Shown: one piece after another, positions 1-8,555 of the stretch
Position numbering within the stretch: position 1 is the stretch's first letter
Layout: each line of letters starts with the position of its first letter
Program-made: the position numbers and the translations under genes
The notes under the pieces: generated by a model
What the model was told of the DNA's origin: nothing
Seen by the model: the letters and a program-made list of their open reading frames with translations, nothing else
The model's database searches: none
Origin: Sphingobacterium phlebotomi
Lineage (GTDB): Bacteria; Bacteroidota; Bacteroidia; Sphingobacteriales; Sphingobacteriaceae
Direction of reading: 5' to 3'
NCBI RefSeq assembly: GCF_008180195.1
Contig: NZ_VTAV01000001.1
Span: forward strand, 248,001-312,000
DNA length: 64,000 nt

Positions 1-1
1 C

Positions 2-646
2 GGCATGAATTACGATTATCCGGAAGCGAGTTACGAGCGCCGTAGAGAGATCATAAAAGAACATGAAGAATATCAAAAAGGGCTGTTGTATTTCATGGCA
101 AACGATCCGAAAGTACCATCCGATGTACGAGAAGAGATGGCGCAATGGGGATTGGCAAAAGATGAATTTACCGACAACGACAACTGGCCGCATCAACTCT
201 ATATTAGGGAAGCACGTCGGATGGTAGGACAACATGTCATGACGGAACATGATACCTTTAGTGAGGGCGAGATTTCCGATCCGGTAGGAATGGGATCTTA
301 TGCGTTGGATTCGCATAATGTACAACGCTATGTAAAGGCCGACGGTTATGTCCAGAATGAGGGCGATATCGGGGTGAAACCAAAAAAAGGCCCTTATAAA
401 ATATCGTATGGTTCCCTGGTGCCTAAAAAAGAAGAGTGTACAAACCTTCTTGTTCCGGTATGTGTTTCTAGCTCCCATATTGCTTTTGGAAGTATCCGTA
501 TGGAACCCGTATTCATGATATTAGGACAAAGTGCCGCTTTGGCAGCATCTTTGGCTATTGATCAAGGTATCGGTGTGCAGGATGTTTCTTATGATGATCT
601 TCAAAAGCGACTAGTAGACAACAAACAAGTGCTGTCAAAACCATAA
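2..646 (+). CDS. FAD-dependent oxidoreductase, C-terminal part (cut by window start)
   Basis: The reading frame is already open at the left edge, so this is only the C-terminal ~214 residues. Features resemble the C-terminal part of FAD_oxidored (PF12831-type) proteins: the stretch LYIREARRMVGQHVMTEHD near residues 65-83 and the closing FAD-proximal segment MEPVFMILGQSAALAASLA near 167-185. In this family the latter closes over the flavin. The N-terminal Rossmann fold must lie upstream of the window. It is followed 50 bases later by a gluconate-dehydrogenase-subunit-3-like gene and a GMC oxidoreductase, suggesting a periplasmic sugar-oxidation or related redox cluster. The substrate cannot be told from this fragment. 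The family call is fairly secure, the role is inferred. Confidence 0.8.
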   Translation, partial: GMNYDYPEASYERRREIIKEHEEYQKGLLYFMANDPKVPSDVREEMAQWGLAKDEFTDNDNWPHQLYIREARRMVGQHVMTEHDTFSEGEISDPVGMGSYALDSHNVQRYVKADGYVQNEGDIGVKPKKGPYKISYGSLVPKKEECTNLLVPVCVSSSHIAFGSIRMEPVFMILGQSAALAASLAIDQGIGVQDVSYDDLQKRLVDNKQVLSKP

Positions 647-696
647 TTGTTATATTTACCGTCTGATGAGAGATCGTAGATTAGAATTTTCGTAAA

Positions 697-1230
697 ATGA
701 ACGTAAACGTTATCAATAGAAGAACGGCCCTTCGTAGGCTATTGTACATTGCCGGAGGGGCACTGCTACTCCCCGCTTGTTATCGACAGTCGGGAAAGGC
801 AACTATCGAAATGACGAATTTGGAGATAGAGGAGGAACAGGAAAACCTGCTCGCGGAGCTGGTGGAGACTATTATCCCTTCATCTGATACACCCGGAGGA
901 AAAGAATTATTGCTACACCTTTTTGTTCTGAAAATGGTCGATGATTGCCATAACCCAGAGGATCAGAAAGCGTTTATGGAGGGGATAGTTGCATTTTCTG
1001 CTTATGCACACGAGGCTACGGGACAGGATTTTATGGAAATGGATGCTGATAAGCGTCTTGCTTTCCTAGAAGCGATACCTGAAGTAGCAGACGAGCAAGT
1101 AAAGCGATTTTATGCCATTACTAAACGGCGAACTATACAGGGCTATATGAATTCGAAATATGTGATGACAGATTTGAAGAAATATGAGCTTGTCCCCGGA
1201 AGATATAACGGCTATTTTAAAATGACCTGA
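697..1230 (+). CDS. Gluconate 2-dehydrogenase subunit 3 family protein
   Basis: 177 residues. The N-terminus has two arginine pairs (NRRTALRRLL) followed by a hydrophobic stretch ending in LLLPAC, which fits an export signal, possibly Tat-type with a lipid-attached Cys near residue 28. The mature part has the small helical pattern of Gluconate_2-dh3 proteins: ELVETIIPSSDTPGGKE near 53-69, then FYAITKRRTIQGYMNS near 137-152. In this family the small subunit escorts a partner flavoprotein dehydrogenase across the membrane. The partner here is probably the GMC oxidoreductase starting 50 bases downstream. Family call is good; whether it is Tat-exported and lipidated is inference. Confidence 0.82.
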   Translation: MNVNVINRRTALRRLLYIAGGALLLPACYRQSGKATIEMTNLEIEEEQENLLAELVETIIPSSDTPGGKELLLHLFVLKMVDDCHNPEDQKAFMEGIVAFSAYAHEATGQDFMEMDADKRLAFLEAIPEVADEQVKRFYAITKRRTIQGYMNSKYVMTDLKKYELVPGRYNGYFKMT

Positions 1231-1280
1231 TCGCCAATAGCGGAGATTAAAAAGAAAATTTAGAGAGAATACGTAAAAGA

Positions 1281-2999
1281 ATGGCAAACTTAAATATAGA
1301 TAGTGTGAAGACACGCACGTTTGATGCGATTGTTATTGGTTCAGGAGCAAGTGGTGGATGGGCGGCAAAGGAATTTACCGAAAAAGGCCTCAAAACGCTC
1401 CTTCTGGAGCGCGGACGCGACGTCGTACATGTCAAGGACTACCCGACGACCAACCTATACCCCTATGAGTTGGAGCACCGGGGAGAGATGACATATGCCG
1501 ATAAGCAAGCAAATCCTATTGCAAATAGGTGCTATGCTTATAAAGAAGATACACAACATTTTTTCGCTAAAGACGAAGAACATCCCTATGTTCAAGAAAA
1601 GGATTTCGATTGGATCCGGGGGTATCAAGTAGGCGGAAAATCACTTTTATGGGCAAGGCAGACGCAGCGGTGGAGCGAATATGATTTTGAAGGACCTGCA
1701 CGTGATGGCTTTGCCGTTGATTGGCCTATCCGGTATAAGGATATTGATCCGTGGTATAGTTATGTAGAGCGTTTTGTGGGTATCGCAGGAAACAAAGACG
1801 GACTATATACGCTCCCTGATGGTGACTTTTTGCCGGGTTACCCACTGAATGCCGTAGAGGATTACTTTCGCCAATCCGTGAACAAAAATTTTAAAAATAG
1901 ACATGTTATCAGCGCAAGATGTGCGCATCTTTCAGAACCACAACCTATCCATATTGAACAGGGACGGGTAAAATGCCAACACCGTATCTTATGTCAGCGT
2001 GGATGCCCGTTTGGAGGCTATTTTAGTAGTAATGCATCGACGATTCCTTGGGCGCAGAAGACTGGAAACCTAACCTTGCGTCCGCATGCTGTGGTATATT
2101 CTATATTGTATGATCAGGAATCCGGAAAAGCGAAAGGGGTCAGAGTGATCGATACGGAATCGCTAGAGGAAATGGAGTTCTTCGCTGATGTCATCTTTGT
2201 GAATGCCTCGGCTTTAAACACAAACCTCATCCTGCTGAATTCCAAATCTGATCGCTTTCCCGAAGGCTTAGGAAATGACAACGGATTACTAGGTAAGTAT
2301 GTCGCTTTTCACAATTATACAGCTCGTATCAGTGCGGAATATGACGGCCTGTTGGAATACCGAACCGACGGTCGGAATCCTGCCGGAGGGGGGTATATCC
2401 CGAACTTCCGGAATGTAGACCGGCAAGAAACAGACTTTTTACGTGGATGGGCAGCAGCTTTCGGTGCCGGTCGTTCACAGATTCGGGATACCAACGGTAT
2501 CGGTGATACGCTCAAGAGTGCGCTACTTGAGGATTCAAAATGGAGCAACTGGCGTGTACATTCCCACATGATGGCGGAAACTATTCCTAAGGAAGAAAAT
2601 CGGGTGTGGCTCGATACAGATAAAACGGATAAATGGGGAGTGCCACTCTTGCATATCGCCGTTGATTACGCGGAAGATGACTGGCAAAGACGTCAAGATT
2701 ATTATGAACAGATGACCGCGATGTACGAGGCTGCAGGTTTTACGAATATACGCACCTCAAATGATGGTCGCCGACCCGGAAATGATATACATGAGATGGG
2801 GGGTGTTCGGATGGGACACGATCCCAAAACTTCCTTGTTGAATAAATGGAATCAACTCCATCTTTGTAAAAATGTTTATGTCACGGATGGCGCTTGTATG
2901 ACATCGACCGCTACACAGAACCCGACATTGACCTATATGGCGCTTACAGCAAGAGCTGTTGATCATGCGGTGAAGTCGTTGAAAAATGGGGATTTATAG
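1281..2999 (+). CDS. GMC family oxidoreductase
   Basis: 572 residues, typical length for bacterial GMC dehydrogenases. The FAD-binding Rossmann motif IGSGASGGWAAKEF lies near residues 19-32, with the acidic LLLERG at the end of the second strand. The GMC C-terminal domain carries HEMGGVRMG near 500-508 and TQNPTLTYMALTARA near 545-559, supplying the family's His and Asn active-site residues. No signal peptide of its own is seen, consistent with piggy-back export by the subunit-3-like protein upstream. The enzyme probably oxidises a sugar or polyol; the acceptor and substrate are unknown. It is the last gene of a three-gene plus-strand unit that ends in a hairpin shared with the convergent sensor kinase gene. 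Confidence 0.88.
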   Translation: MANLNIDSVKTRTFDAIVIGSGASGGWAAKEFTEKGLKTLLLERGRDVVHVKDYPTTNLYPYELEHRGEMTYADKQANPIANRCYAYKEDTQHFFAKDEEHPYVQEKDFDWIRGYQVGGKSLLWARQTQRWSEYDFEGPARDGFAVDWPIRYKDIDPWYSYVERFVGIAGNKDGLYTLPDGDFLPGYPLNAVEDYFRQSVNKNFKNRHVISARCAHLSEPQPIHIEQGRVKCQHRILCQRGCPFGGYFSSNASTIPWAQKTGNLTLRPHAVVYSILYDQESGKAKGVRVIDTESLEEMEFFADVIFVNASALNTNLILLNSKSDRFPEGLGNDNGLLGKYVAFHNYTARISAEYDGLLEYRTDGRNPAGGGYIPNFRNVDRQETDFLRGWAAAFGAGRSQIRDTNGIGDTLKSALLEDSKWSNWRVHSHMMAETIPKEENRVWLDTDKTDKWGVPLLHIAVDYAEDDWQRRQDYYEQMTAMYEAAGFTNIRTSNDGRRPGNDIHEMGGVRMGHDPKTSLLNKWNQLHLCKNVYVTDGACMTSTATQNPTLTYMALTARAVDHAVKSLKNGDL

Positions 3000-3006
3000 G
3001 TGGGAA

Positions 3007-3049
3007 CAAATAATTAAACTTCCTGCATTTAAGGAGGGGTAATTATTTG
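3007..3049. terminator. Bidirectional hairpin between convergent genes
   Basis: Perfect 10-base inverted repeat CAAATAATTA (3007-3016) and TAATTATTTG (3040-3049), with further partial pairing of CTTCCT and AAGGAGG inside. It lies 7 bases after the GMC stop codon and overlaps the last codons of the convergent sensor kinase gene. The A/T-rich arms could serve as a U-tract in both directions. Terminator role is inferred. Confidence 0.5.
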
Positions 3050-6000
3050 CCTCTCGTTTTGTAGAGGTAGTTTCAATATAAATATATTTTCTCGCTCCGC
3101 TGTTAACATCGTTAGTGTACCTCCATGTAATTCGGCAAGTGATCTAGCAAGTGATAGCCCTAACCCTGTTCCTTCGGTTTTACCGATATGTTGTGTCGAT
3201 CTATGGAAGGGTTTGAAGATGTCTTCCATTTCCTCTCTAGGAATTAGGTATCCATTATTCCGGAATGTGATACTTAGCATATTGTCTGCAACGACGTTTG
3301 TTGAGATATGGATATAATCTTGGGTATATTTGATAGCATTGCTTAGTAAGTTGGATACGATTTTGGAAACCGTTTCTTGATCGAGAGTCAGTTGCTGAGG
3401 AGCATTTAGATGCCAAAATAATTTAATGCCCTTGTACTGGATGAGTGTATTGTTTTCCGAAACGATTTCCTTAAGAAGTTGATTGATATTTACGGATGTA
3501 AAATATAACTTAAAACTATCGGACTCTATTTTTCTGAAATCCAGCAATTGATTCGTCATCAACACCAATTTATTGGTGTTTCGTTCGATCGTGTGCAACC
3601 ATTTGAGCAACGGCGATTGTTCATCTATTCGGAATAGGATCTTTCGTAACGGCGCTTTTATCAGCATGAGAGGCGTCTTAATGTCGTGTGCGATATTGGT
3701 AAAGAAATCGATCTTTGCCTTATATAGTGCCCTTTCCCGATGAATTTTAAGTGCTTCGATGCGTTTTCTGTTTTTTTCCTTTATGCGTAAATCATAAGAC
3801 CAAATAATATATCCAATGAGGGAAAGTATAGCTAATCCATACAAGGTATAGGCGAAGGATGATAACCAAATAGATGGATGAATAACGATGTCAAGTGTTT
3901 TTTCGGCGGAAAGTGGGGCTCCGTCAATTTCCGTTAGTTGTACACAGAGTGTGTATTTTCCTGCCGGTACTTGCGTGAAATACGCTGTGTTACTGTTTTT
4001 AAGGGTAATCCATTTATTATCGTATCCGTCAAGCTTATAACGATATACCTTTGATTGTGGAGACAGGAATGTCATAGCAGCGAACTCGATACTGAAAGTC
4101 GATTGGTCATGTTCCAGTGTAAGGGAGTGTGTATAAGCAATAGCTGTATTTAAAATAGTATTGGGGTTGGATGCTAGTACTTCTTTGTGTTGTACATGCA
4201 GACTGGTAAAATAAATAGGAATTTTTGGAGAGGGAGAATGGTGTTGAATACGTTTCGGATTGAATCTGATCATTCCGCCGGTTGCACCGAAATAGATGAA
4301 TTTATGTGCATCTTGGAATACCGAATTGTAATTGAACTGTAGCCCGATTACGCCCCTTTCTTTGTTATATATTTGCATGCTACCGGTTGGTATGTGGTAG
4401 CTGACAAGGCCATGTGATGTGGATATCCAAAGGGTGTTGAAATCATCTTCGGTAAAGGTGAGAATCTGGTTGCTGGGAAGACCTTCGGCCGTGGTAATTC
4501 TGGTGAAATCCTCGTTATTTTCGTTTAAAATAGCAATGCCATTCTCGGTGGCCACCCATATTGCTCCCGTAGAAAGTTCACGAATGTGGTTTACTCTGTT
4601 GCTATTTAGCGAATGAGGCTGTTGTATGTTATGGGTATATATCGTCGTTTTATCGATCGTGGGATCGTATTTAAAGAGTCCATCCCGCCAGGTGCCAAAC
4701 CAGATGTTGCCTTCTGCATCTTCAAAGATCGTGGTATAAAAAATATAATGCGGAACTTTCTCAAATATGCTGAAAGTTTGGTTTTGGGGGTTAAAAATAT
4801 GGATACCTCGTCCGGTCGCTAAGTAAATAATACCGGCTCTTGTCTTATAGATATAATAGATAAAATTATTAGTTAAAGTCCCGTCCGTATTATAGCTGTC
4901 GTAATGCGCTATCATCTGTCTTTGACGGATATCGAATAAATCCAGTCCTTTGTCAAAAGTACCGATTAATAGAGTGTCTCCTATCAATAATAGACCATGG
5001 ATATTGTTGTGAGACAGCCCATCTGCAGTGCCATAGTGCGAAAAAGCTTCTAAGTCGGAATTCCAACAGCTGATCCCTTTATCTTCGGTGCCTATCCAGA
5101 TATTCCCGTATGGATCCTCGACCATCTCCCGAACAGCATACCCTAAGATAGATGGTTTTTGGTTTCTAGGAAATATTTTCTCAAATAAATCGAGTTTGGG
5201 GTGATGGTAGTTTAATCCCCCGAAATAAGTGCCTGCCCATAATCCTCCTTCGTGATCCTGACATAAGGTATATACAGCATTGTCTGAAAGGCTCCAGGGG
5301 TTGTCGTGCTCGTGATAAAGTCTTTTGGTGAGTCTCGTTTCCGTATTGTATATAAATATTCCCGATTCTGTAGCTACCCAATATTCTTGATTGATGTGAA
5401 GAATGTCCCGCACGAAAAGATTGTTGTTTTCGGTATTTGTCCCGAAAATATGCTCAACAGATAAATCATAGGGTGAAATGCGTAATAATCCGTGGCTTCT
5501 TGTTCCCGCTAAAATATAACCTTGTTGGTCTGTATAGAGTTGTTGAACCCAAATATCTTTTGTGCCGAGTACTTCGTTTAGATTGAGGGATTGTTGGCTG
5601 TGAACACAGGTCAATAAACCTAGGTGACTGGCATACCACGCTTTGCCATCCATATCTATAGTGAGTGCAGAAACAAAAAAATCTTCTGGTTTCGTCAGTT
5701 GCCGCAGTTGATTGGATATAGGTGTATAGTGATATAAAGTGAGATTGGCAACAAACCATATCTGTTCCTTGTTGTCTGTCCGGATAGATAAAACTTCACC
5801 ACGTATATCGTCCCGGAAGATATGAAATTGTTCTTTCTTTTTGTCAAAAATATAAATTCCCTGATCGGTCCCTACCCAAATTGTGTGATCTCTATACACT
5901 AAAAGTTGCCGGATGAAGTTGCTCTCCAATCCATTCTGCACAGAAGGGTCGCTCTGGTAAATTTTGAACTGGTTGCCATCAAACCGATTTAAACCGTTTT

Positions 6001-6172
6001 TGCTTCCGAACCATAAAAAACCATCTTCGTCTTGTACTGCACATGAGATGAAGTTGTTAGATAATCCTTGGTCCACTTGATAGTGATTGAAGTAATATTG
6101 CTGGCTATACACCGATGAAATGTGTAGCAAGCTGATGAAAAACAGAACAATATATTTTTGGGTATCCGACAT
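3029..6172 (-). CDS. Periplasmic-propeller sensor histidine kinase (HTCS-type, without receiver/HTH)
   Basis: 1047 residues. A signal peptide (residues ~1-23, ending YSQ) is followed by many two-component-regulator propeller repeats of the form DxxGxIWxGT spanning about 30-640. A Y_Y_Y domain follows at about 690-775 (YRYKLDGYDNKWITL), then a membrane segment near 780-800, a HisKA with FFTNIAHDIKTPL (His829), and a HATPase with LLSNAIKYT and EGTGLGLSLARSL near 1017-1029. In Bacteroidota such proteins sense glycan fragments and usually carry a receiver and AraC HTH on the same chain. Here the protein ends after the ATPase and a separate AraC-type regulator is encoded 1.3 kb away on the same strand. 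The likely output is the adjacent GH43/SusCD genes. Confidence 0.93.
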   Translation of the reverse strand: MSDTQKYIVLFFISLLHISSVYSQQYYFNHYQVDQGLSNNFISCAVQDEDGFLWFGSKNGLNRFDGNQFKIYQSDPSVQNGLESNFIRQLLVYRDHTIWVGTDQGIYIFDKKKEQFHIFRDDIRGEVLSIRTDNKEQIWFVANLTLYHYTPISNQLRQLTKPEDFFVSALTIDMDGKAWYASHLGLLTCVHSQQSLNLNEVLGTKDIWVQQLYTDQQGYILAGTRSHGLLRISPYDLSVEHIFGTNTENNNLFVRDILHINQEYWVATESGIFIYNTETRLTKRLYHEHDNPWSLSDNAVYTLCQDHEGGLWAGTYFGGLNYHHPKLDLFEKIFPRNQKPSILGYAVREMVEDPYGNIWIGTEDKGISCWNSDLEAFSHYGTADGLSHNNIHGLLLIGDTLLIGTFDKGLDLFDIRQRQMIAHYDSYNTDGTLTNNFIYYIYKTRAGIIYLATGRGIHIFNPQNQTFSIFEKVPHYIFYTTIFEDAEGNIWFGTWRDGLFKYDPTIDKTTIYTHNIQQPHSLNSNRVNHIRELSTGAIWVATENGIAILNENNEDFTRITTAEGLPSNQILTFTEDDFNTLWISTSHGLVSYHIPTGSMQIYNKERGVIGLQFNYNSVFQDAHKFIYFGATGGMIRFNPKRIQHHSPSPKIPIYFTSLHVQHKEVLASNPNTILNTAIAYTHSLTLEHDQSTFSIEFAAMTFLSPQSKVYRYKLDGYDNKWITLKNSNTAYFTQVPAGKYTLCVQLTEIDGAPLSAEKTLDIVIHPSIWLSSFAYTLYGLAILSLIGYIIWSYDLRIKEKNRKRIEALKIHRERALYKAKIDFFTNIAHDIKTPLMLIKAPLRKILFRIDEQSPLLKWLHTIERNTNKLVLMTNQLLDFRKIESDSFKLYFTSVNINQLLKEIVSENNTLIQYKGIKLFWHLNAPQQLTLDQETVSKIVSNLLSNAIKYTQDYIHISTNVVADNMLSITFRNNGYLIPREEMEDIFKPFHRSTQHIGKTEGTGLGLSLARSLAELHGGTLTMLTAERENIFILKLPLQNERQIITPP

Positions 6173-6211
6173 AAACGCAGGCTTATCATATAGTTAGATG
6201 AGCTATCTCCT

Positions 6212-6219
6212 CAAAAATA
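6212..6219 (-). promoter_or_regulatory. -7 box before the sensor kinase
   Basis: On the minus strand this reads TATTTTTG, a full match to the Bacteroidota -7 form TAnnTTTG, about 40 bases before the start codon at 6172. No clear -33 TTG at standard spacing was found. Confidence 0.35.
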
Positions 6220-6296
6220 CTGGAAAAACTTAAGTAATATAAACAAAAAAATCTTATGAGACAATTTAGGTATTTATTGAAACAAAATGTAAATAA

Positions 6297-6316
6297 TGTT
6301 TGGAGATGTTTGGAGA
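6297..6316 (+). promoter_or_regulatory. Tandem 10-bp direct repeat, candidate operator
   Basis: TGTTTGGAGA occurs twice back to back (6297-6306 and 6307-6316). The second copy overlaps a possible -33 TTTG (6309-6312) placed 17 bases before a -7-like TACTTTTA. A related CGTTTGGAAA occurs at 8311-8320 upstream of the SusC gene. Direct repeats near -33 fit binding by an AraC-type regulator, here inferred to be the one encoded at 7459-8262. Confidence 0.4.
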
Positions 6317-6329
6317 CTTTTGACCATGA

Positions 6330-6337
6330 TACTTTTA
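6330..6337 (+). promoter_or_regulatory. -7-like box before GH43
   Basis: TACTTTTA, 7 of the 8 positions allowed by TAnnTTTG, with TTTG at 6309-6312 as -33 (17-base spacer) and the GH43 start codon 35 bases downstream. Confidence 0.35.
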
Positions 6338-6372
6338 GACAATTAATAGTTAAACATAACGATCTTATTTAG

Positions 6373-7443
6373 ATGCAAAAGACCAGATTTAGATTGCTCC
6401 ATATTTATTTAATTTTTAGCTTATGTGCAAGCTGCACAAATTCGGAATCCGTAAAAGATTCGTCGAATTTGATAGTAGAACAACTTCTTGCGAACCCGGT
6501 ATTTGAGCCGGTATTGGCAGATCCTAGCGTAGTATTCGATACGAAAGAGCACAAATTTTATGCTTACGGGACGGAAGATGATTGGTCAGATGGAAATGGC
6601 TCCCGTTTAGTGCCTGTTTTAGAGTCAACGAATTTGACCGATTGGACATATGTGGGTGACGCTTTTGAACAAAAGCCTACCTGGAAAAAAGATGGTTGGA
6701 TATGGGCACCAGATATTAACCACATACATGATAAATATTATCTTTATTATTCAATGTCGACTTGGGGAGATACCAATCCGGGAATTGGTTTGGCGATTGC
6801 CGACAGTCCTAAAGGACCTTTTGTCGATCAGGGGAAATTGTTTGCCAGCCAAGAAATGGATGTGCCCAATTCGATAGATCCGTTTTATATGGCAGACAAT
6901 GGAGAAGAATATCTTTTTTGGGGAAGTTTTGATCACAGTTCTAAACAGGGTACGTATGCGGTTAAATTGGACGAAAACGGAAAAAAAATAAAGAGCTTAC
7001 TGGACACGACAAAGATTGCCGCTGGAGATTTTGAAGCCGTCATGATACACAAAAGAGACGGGTACTATTATTTCTTTGGCTCAAAGGGTAGCTGCTGTGA
7101 AGGTAAAAATAGTGAATATCACGTGTTGGTCGGCCGGTCCCAGAATTTACTGGGCCCTTATCGGGATAAATCGGGGAACGATATCCGAATAAGAGGAAAC
7201 GGAACACCCGTGATGCAAGGTAACGATGTTTATGCGGGGCCGGGTCACAATTCGCGTATCATTACAGATCAGGAAGGAAAGGACTGGATACTGTACCACG
7301 CCATACAGAAAGATAAGCCGAAGCTGTCAAATGGGGTTTCGAGAAGAGTATTGATGTTAGATGAAGTACATTGGGAAAATGGATGGCCTATTATCCACTC
7401 GGGAGAACCTTCTCCGGTTCGAAGCGCTATGCCTTCATTTTGA
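6373..7443 (+). CDS. Glycoside hydrolase family 43 lipoprotein (copy 1)
   Basis: 356 residues. A short lipoprotein-type signal ends in SLCASC, placing the lipidated Cys at residue 21 (a loose lipobox). The five-bladed propeller catalytic residues are recognisable: Asp50 in LADPSVV (base), Asp169 in NSIDPF (pKa modulator) and Glu221 in AAGDFEAVM (acid). GH43 enzymes cleave alpha-L-arabinofuranosyl or beta-xylosyl linkages by inversion; the exact linkage is not readable here. It is closely similar to the second GH43 at 14128-15213 throughout, including the block FEAVMIHKR and YYYFFGSKGSCCEG. The gene sits alone on the plus strand between a sensor kinase and a response regulator, both on the minus strand, so it is probably regulated by them. 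Confidence 0.9.
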   Translation: MQKTRFRLLHIYLIFSLCASCTNSESVKDSSNLIVEQLLANPVFEPVLADPSVVFDTKEHKFYAYGTEDDWSDGNGSRLVPVLESTNLTDWTYVGDAFEQKPTWKKDGWIWAPDINHIHDKYYLYYSMSTWGDTNPGIGLAIADSPKGPFVDQGKLFASQEMDVPNSIDPFYMADNGEEYLFWGSFDHSSKQGTYAVKLDENGKKIKSLLDTTKIAAGDFEAVMIHKRDGYYYFFGSKGSCCEGKNSEYHVLVGRSQNLLGPYRDKSGNDIRIRGNGTPVMQGNDVYAGPGHNSRIITDQEGKDWILYHAIQKDKPKLSNGVSRRVLMLDEVHWENGWPIIHSGEPSPVRSAMPSF

Positions 7444-7458
7444 AGTAATAGTATAGCT

Positions 7459-8262
7459 TTAAATGTCGGTTTTTTTGTTGCTGATCTCTTGAATATACTC
7501 ACGGGGTGACATTCCGTAATACTTTTGGAAATTCCGTCCAAAATGAGTGTGCGAACTAAAGCCTACTAAGAAGGAGACTTCAAATATTTTATAGTCATGG
7601 TGCAGTAACAGTTCGGTCGCTTTTTTCAATCGTTCCATATTGATAAGCTCATTAGGTGATACGTTTGATATGGATTTAATTTTTCTATATAAAGTCGGTC
7701 TGCTCAGGTTCATTAAATCTGCAAGTTTTTCTACATCGAGATTAGGATCGGCCAAATTTTGTTGGATAATGTCATATATTTTTTCTAAAAAAAGAGACTC
7801 TTCACTTTTTTGAACAGAAGAGGTTTTGACGTGTACAAAAGGTGAGGAGATAAAAAACTCTTTTATCTTATTTCTGTTAAGAAGCAAGCTATGGATCTGC
7901 GCACGAAGGTATTCTGGTGAAAAAAGTTTTTCGATATAAGCGTCGGCACCAATCTCTAAACCTTCTATTTTAGCGTTCAGCGTATTCTTAGCCGTGAGCA
8001 AAATAATCGGAATGTGTGCATGGTTTGGAGTAGACTTGATAATTTTACACACCTCGAAACCATCCATTTTTGGCATCATCACATCACAGACAATGAGATC
8101 AATCAAACGGAGGTTTAACACCTCTAAAGCTTCTACTCCGTCAGAGGCTCTCGCGATTTTAAATTGATCGCTCAGATCATCTTCTAAAAAATCTAAAACT
8201 TCCATATTGTCATCTACAATGAGAATTTTGGGTTTATGGAGTCGGTCTATAGAATCTATCAT
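7459..8262 (-). CDS. Response regulator with AraC-type DNA-binding domain
   Basis: 267 residues. Receiver domain at ~12-125: acidic pair VDDN near 17-19, phospho-acceptor Asp60 in VCDVMMP, Thr90 in ILLTAK, Lys112 in YIEKLF. The residue after Lys112 is Leu instead of the nearly invariant Pro. The C-terminal AraC HTH occupies ~165-262, with LADLMNLSRPTLYRKI and VGFSSHTHFGRNFQKYYG. This is the output half normally fused to propeller-type sensor kinases, and here it is free-standing. It is transcribed divergently from the SusC operon and convergent with the GH43 gene (15-base gap). Inferred to be activated by the kinase at 3029-6172 and to control both GH43 genes and SusCD. Confidence 0.9.
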   Translation of the reverse strand: MIDSIDRLHKPKILIVDDNMEVLDFLEDDLSDQFKIARASDGVEALEVLNLRLIDLIVCDVMMPKMDGFEVCKIIKSTPNHAHIPIILLTAKNTLNAKIEGLEIGADAYIEKLFSPEYLRAQIHSLLLNRNKIKEFFISSPFVHVKTSSVQKSEESLFLEKIYDIIQQNLADPNLDVEKLADLMNLSRPTLYRKIKSISNVSPNELINMERLKKATELLLHHDYKIFEVSFLVGFSSHTHFGRNFQKYYGMSPREYIQEISNKKTDI

Positions 8263-8289
8263 ATTTTATCGTTTTTGCTTAGCTATCAT

Positions 8290-8297
8290 CAAAACTA
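8290..8297 (-). promoter_or_regulatory. -7 box before the response regulator
   Basis: Minus strand TAGTTTTG matches TAnnTTTG and lies 27 bases before the start codon at 8262. The intergenic stretch 8263-8446 otherwise shows only the CGTTTGGAAA related to the GH43 upstream repeat; no convincing -7 box for SusC was found in it. Confidence 0.4.
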
Positions 8298-8446
8298 CAC
8301 AATAGTTTTTCGTTTGGAAAGTGCGACCGGGTGAGATGAAGTGGAAAAGACAAAATAATGAGTTTTTGATACAAAACGTGGAAATTAACGGAAGTATTTT
8401 TCCGTAATTGCGATTGTTATAATTAACACGTTAACCATATAAACAG

Positions 8447-8536
8447 ATGAAAAATAAACCAAGGGGTAGTCCCCCGTTACGCACAATTGAGAAACTGATC
8501 AAAGAACTATCAATGCATGGCGTTATCGCCACTTAA
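8447..8536 (+). CDS. Possible 29-codon upstream ORF before susC
   Basis: ATG at 8447, stop TAA at 8534-8536, giving a basic 29-residue peptide beginning MKNKPRGSPPLRTIEKLIKE. The stop lies 19 bases before the preferred SusC start at 8556 and within the longer alternative SusC start at 8517. It has no signal peptide and no family I recognise. It could be a leader peptide coupling translation to susC, or chance. An alternative is that it is the real N-terminus of SusC separated by a frameshift, but nothing proves that. Confidence 0.25.
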   Translation: MKNKPRGSPPLRTIEKLIKELSMHGVIAT

Positions 8537-8555
8537 AAATTTAACAAACTATTGT

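Noticed and set aside
3029..8262. A single hybrid kinase gene interrupted by a GH43 insertion
   Set aside because: The regulator lies upstream of the kinase in transcription order, which is opposite to the domain order of a fused protein, and both genes have clean ends and own -7 boxes.
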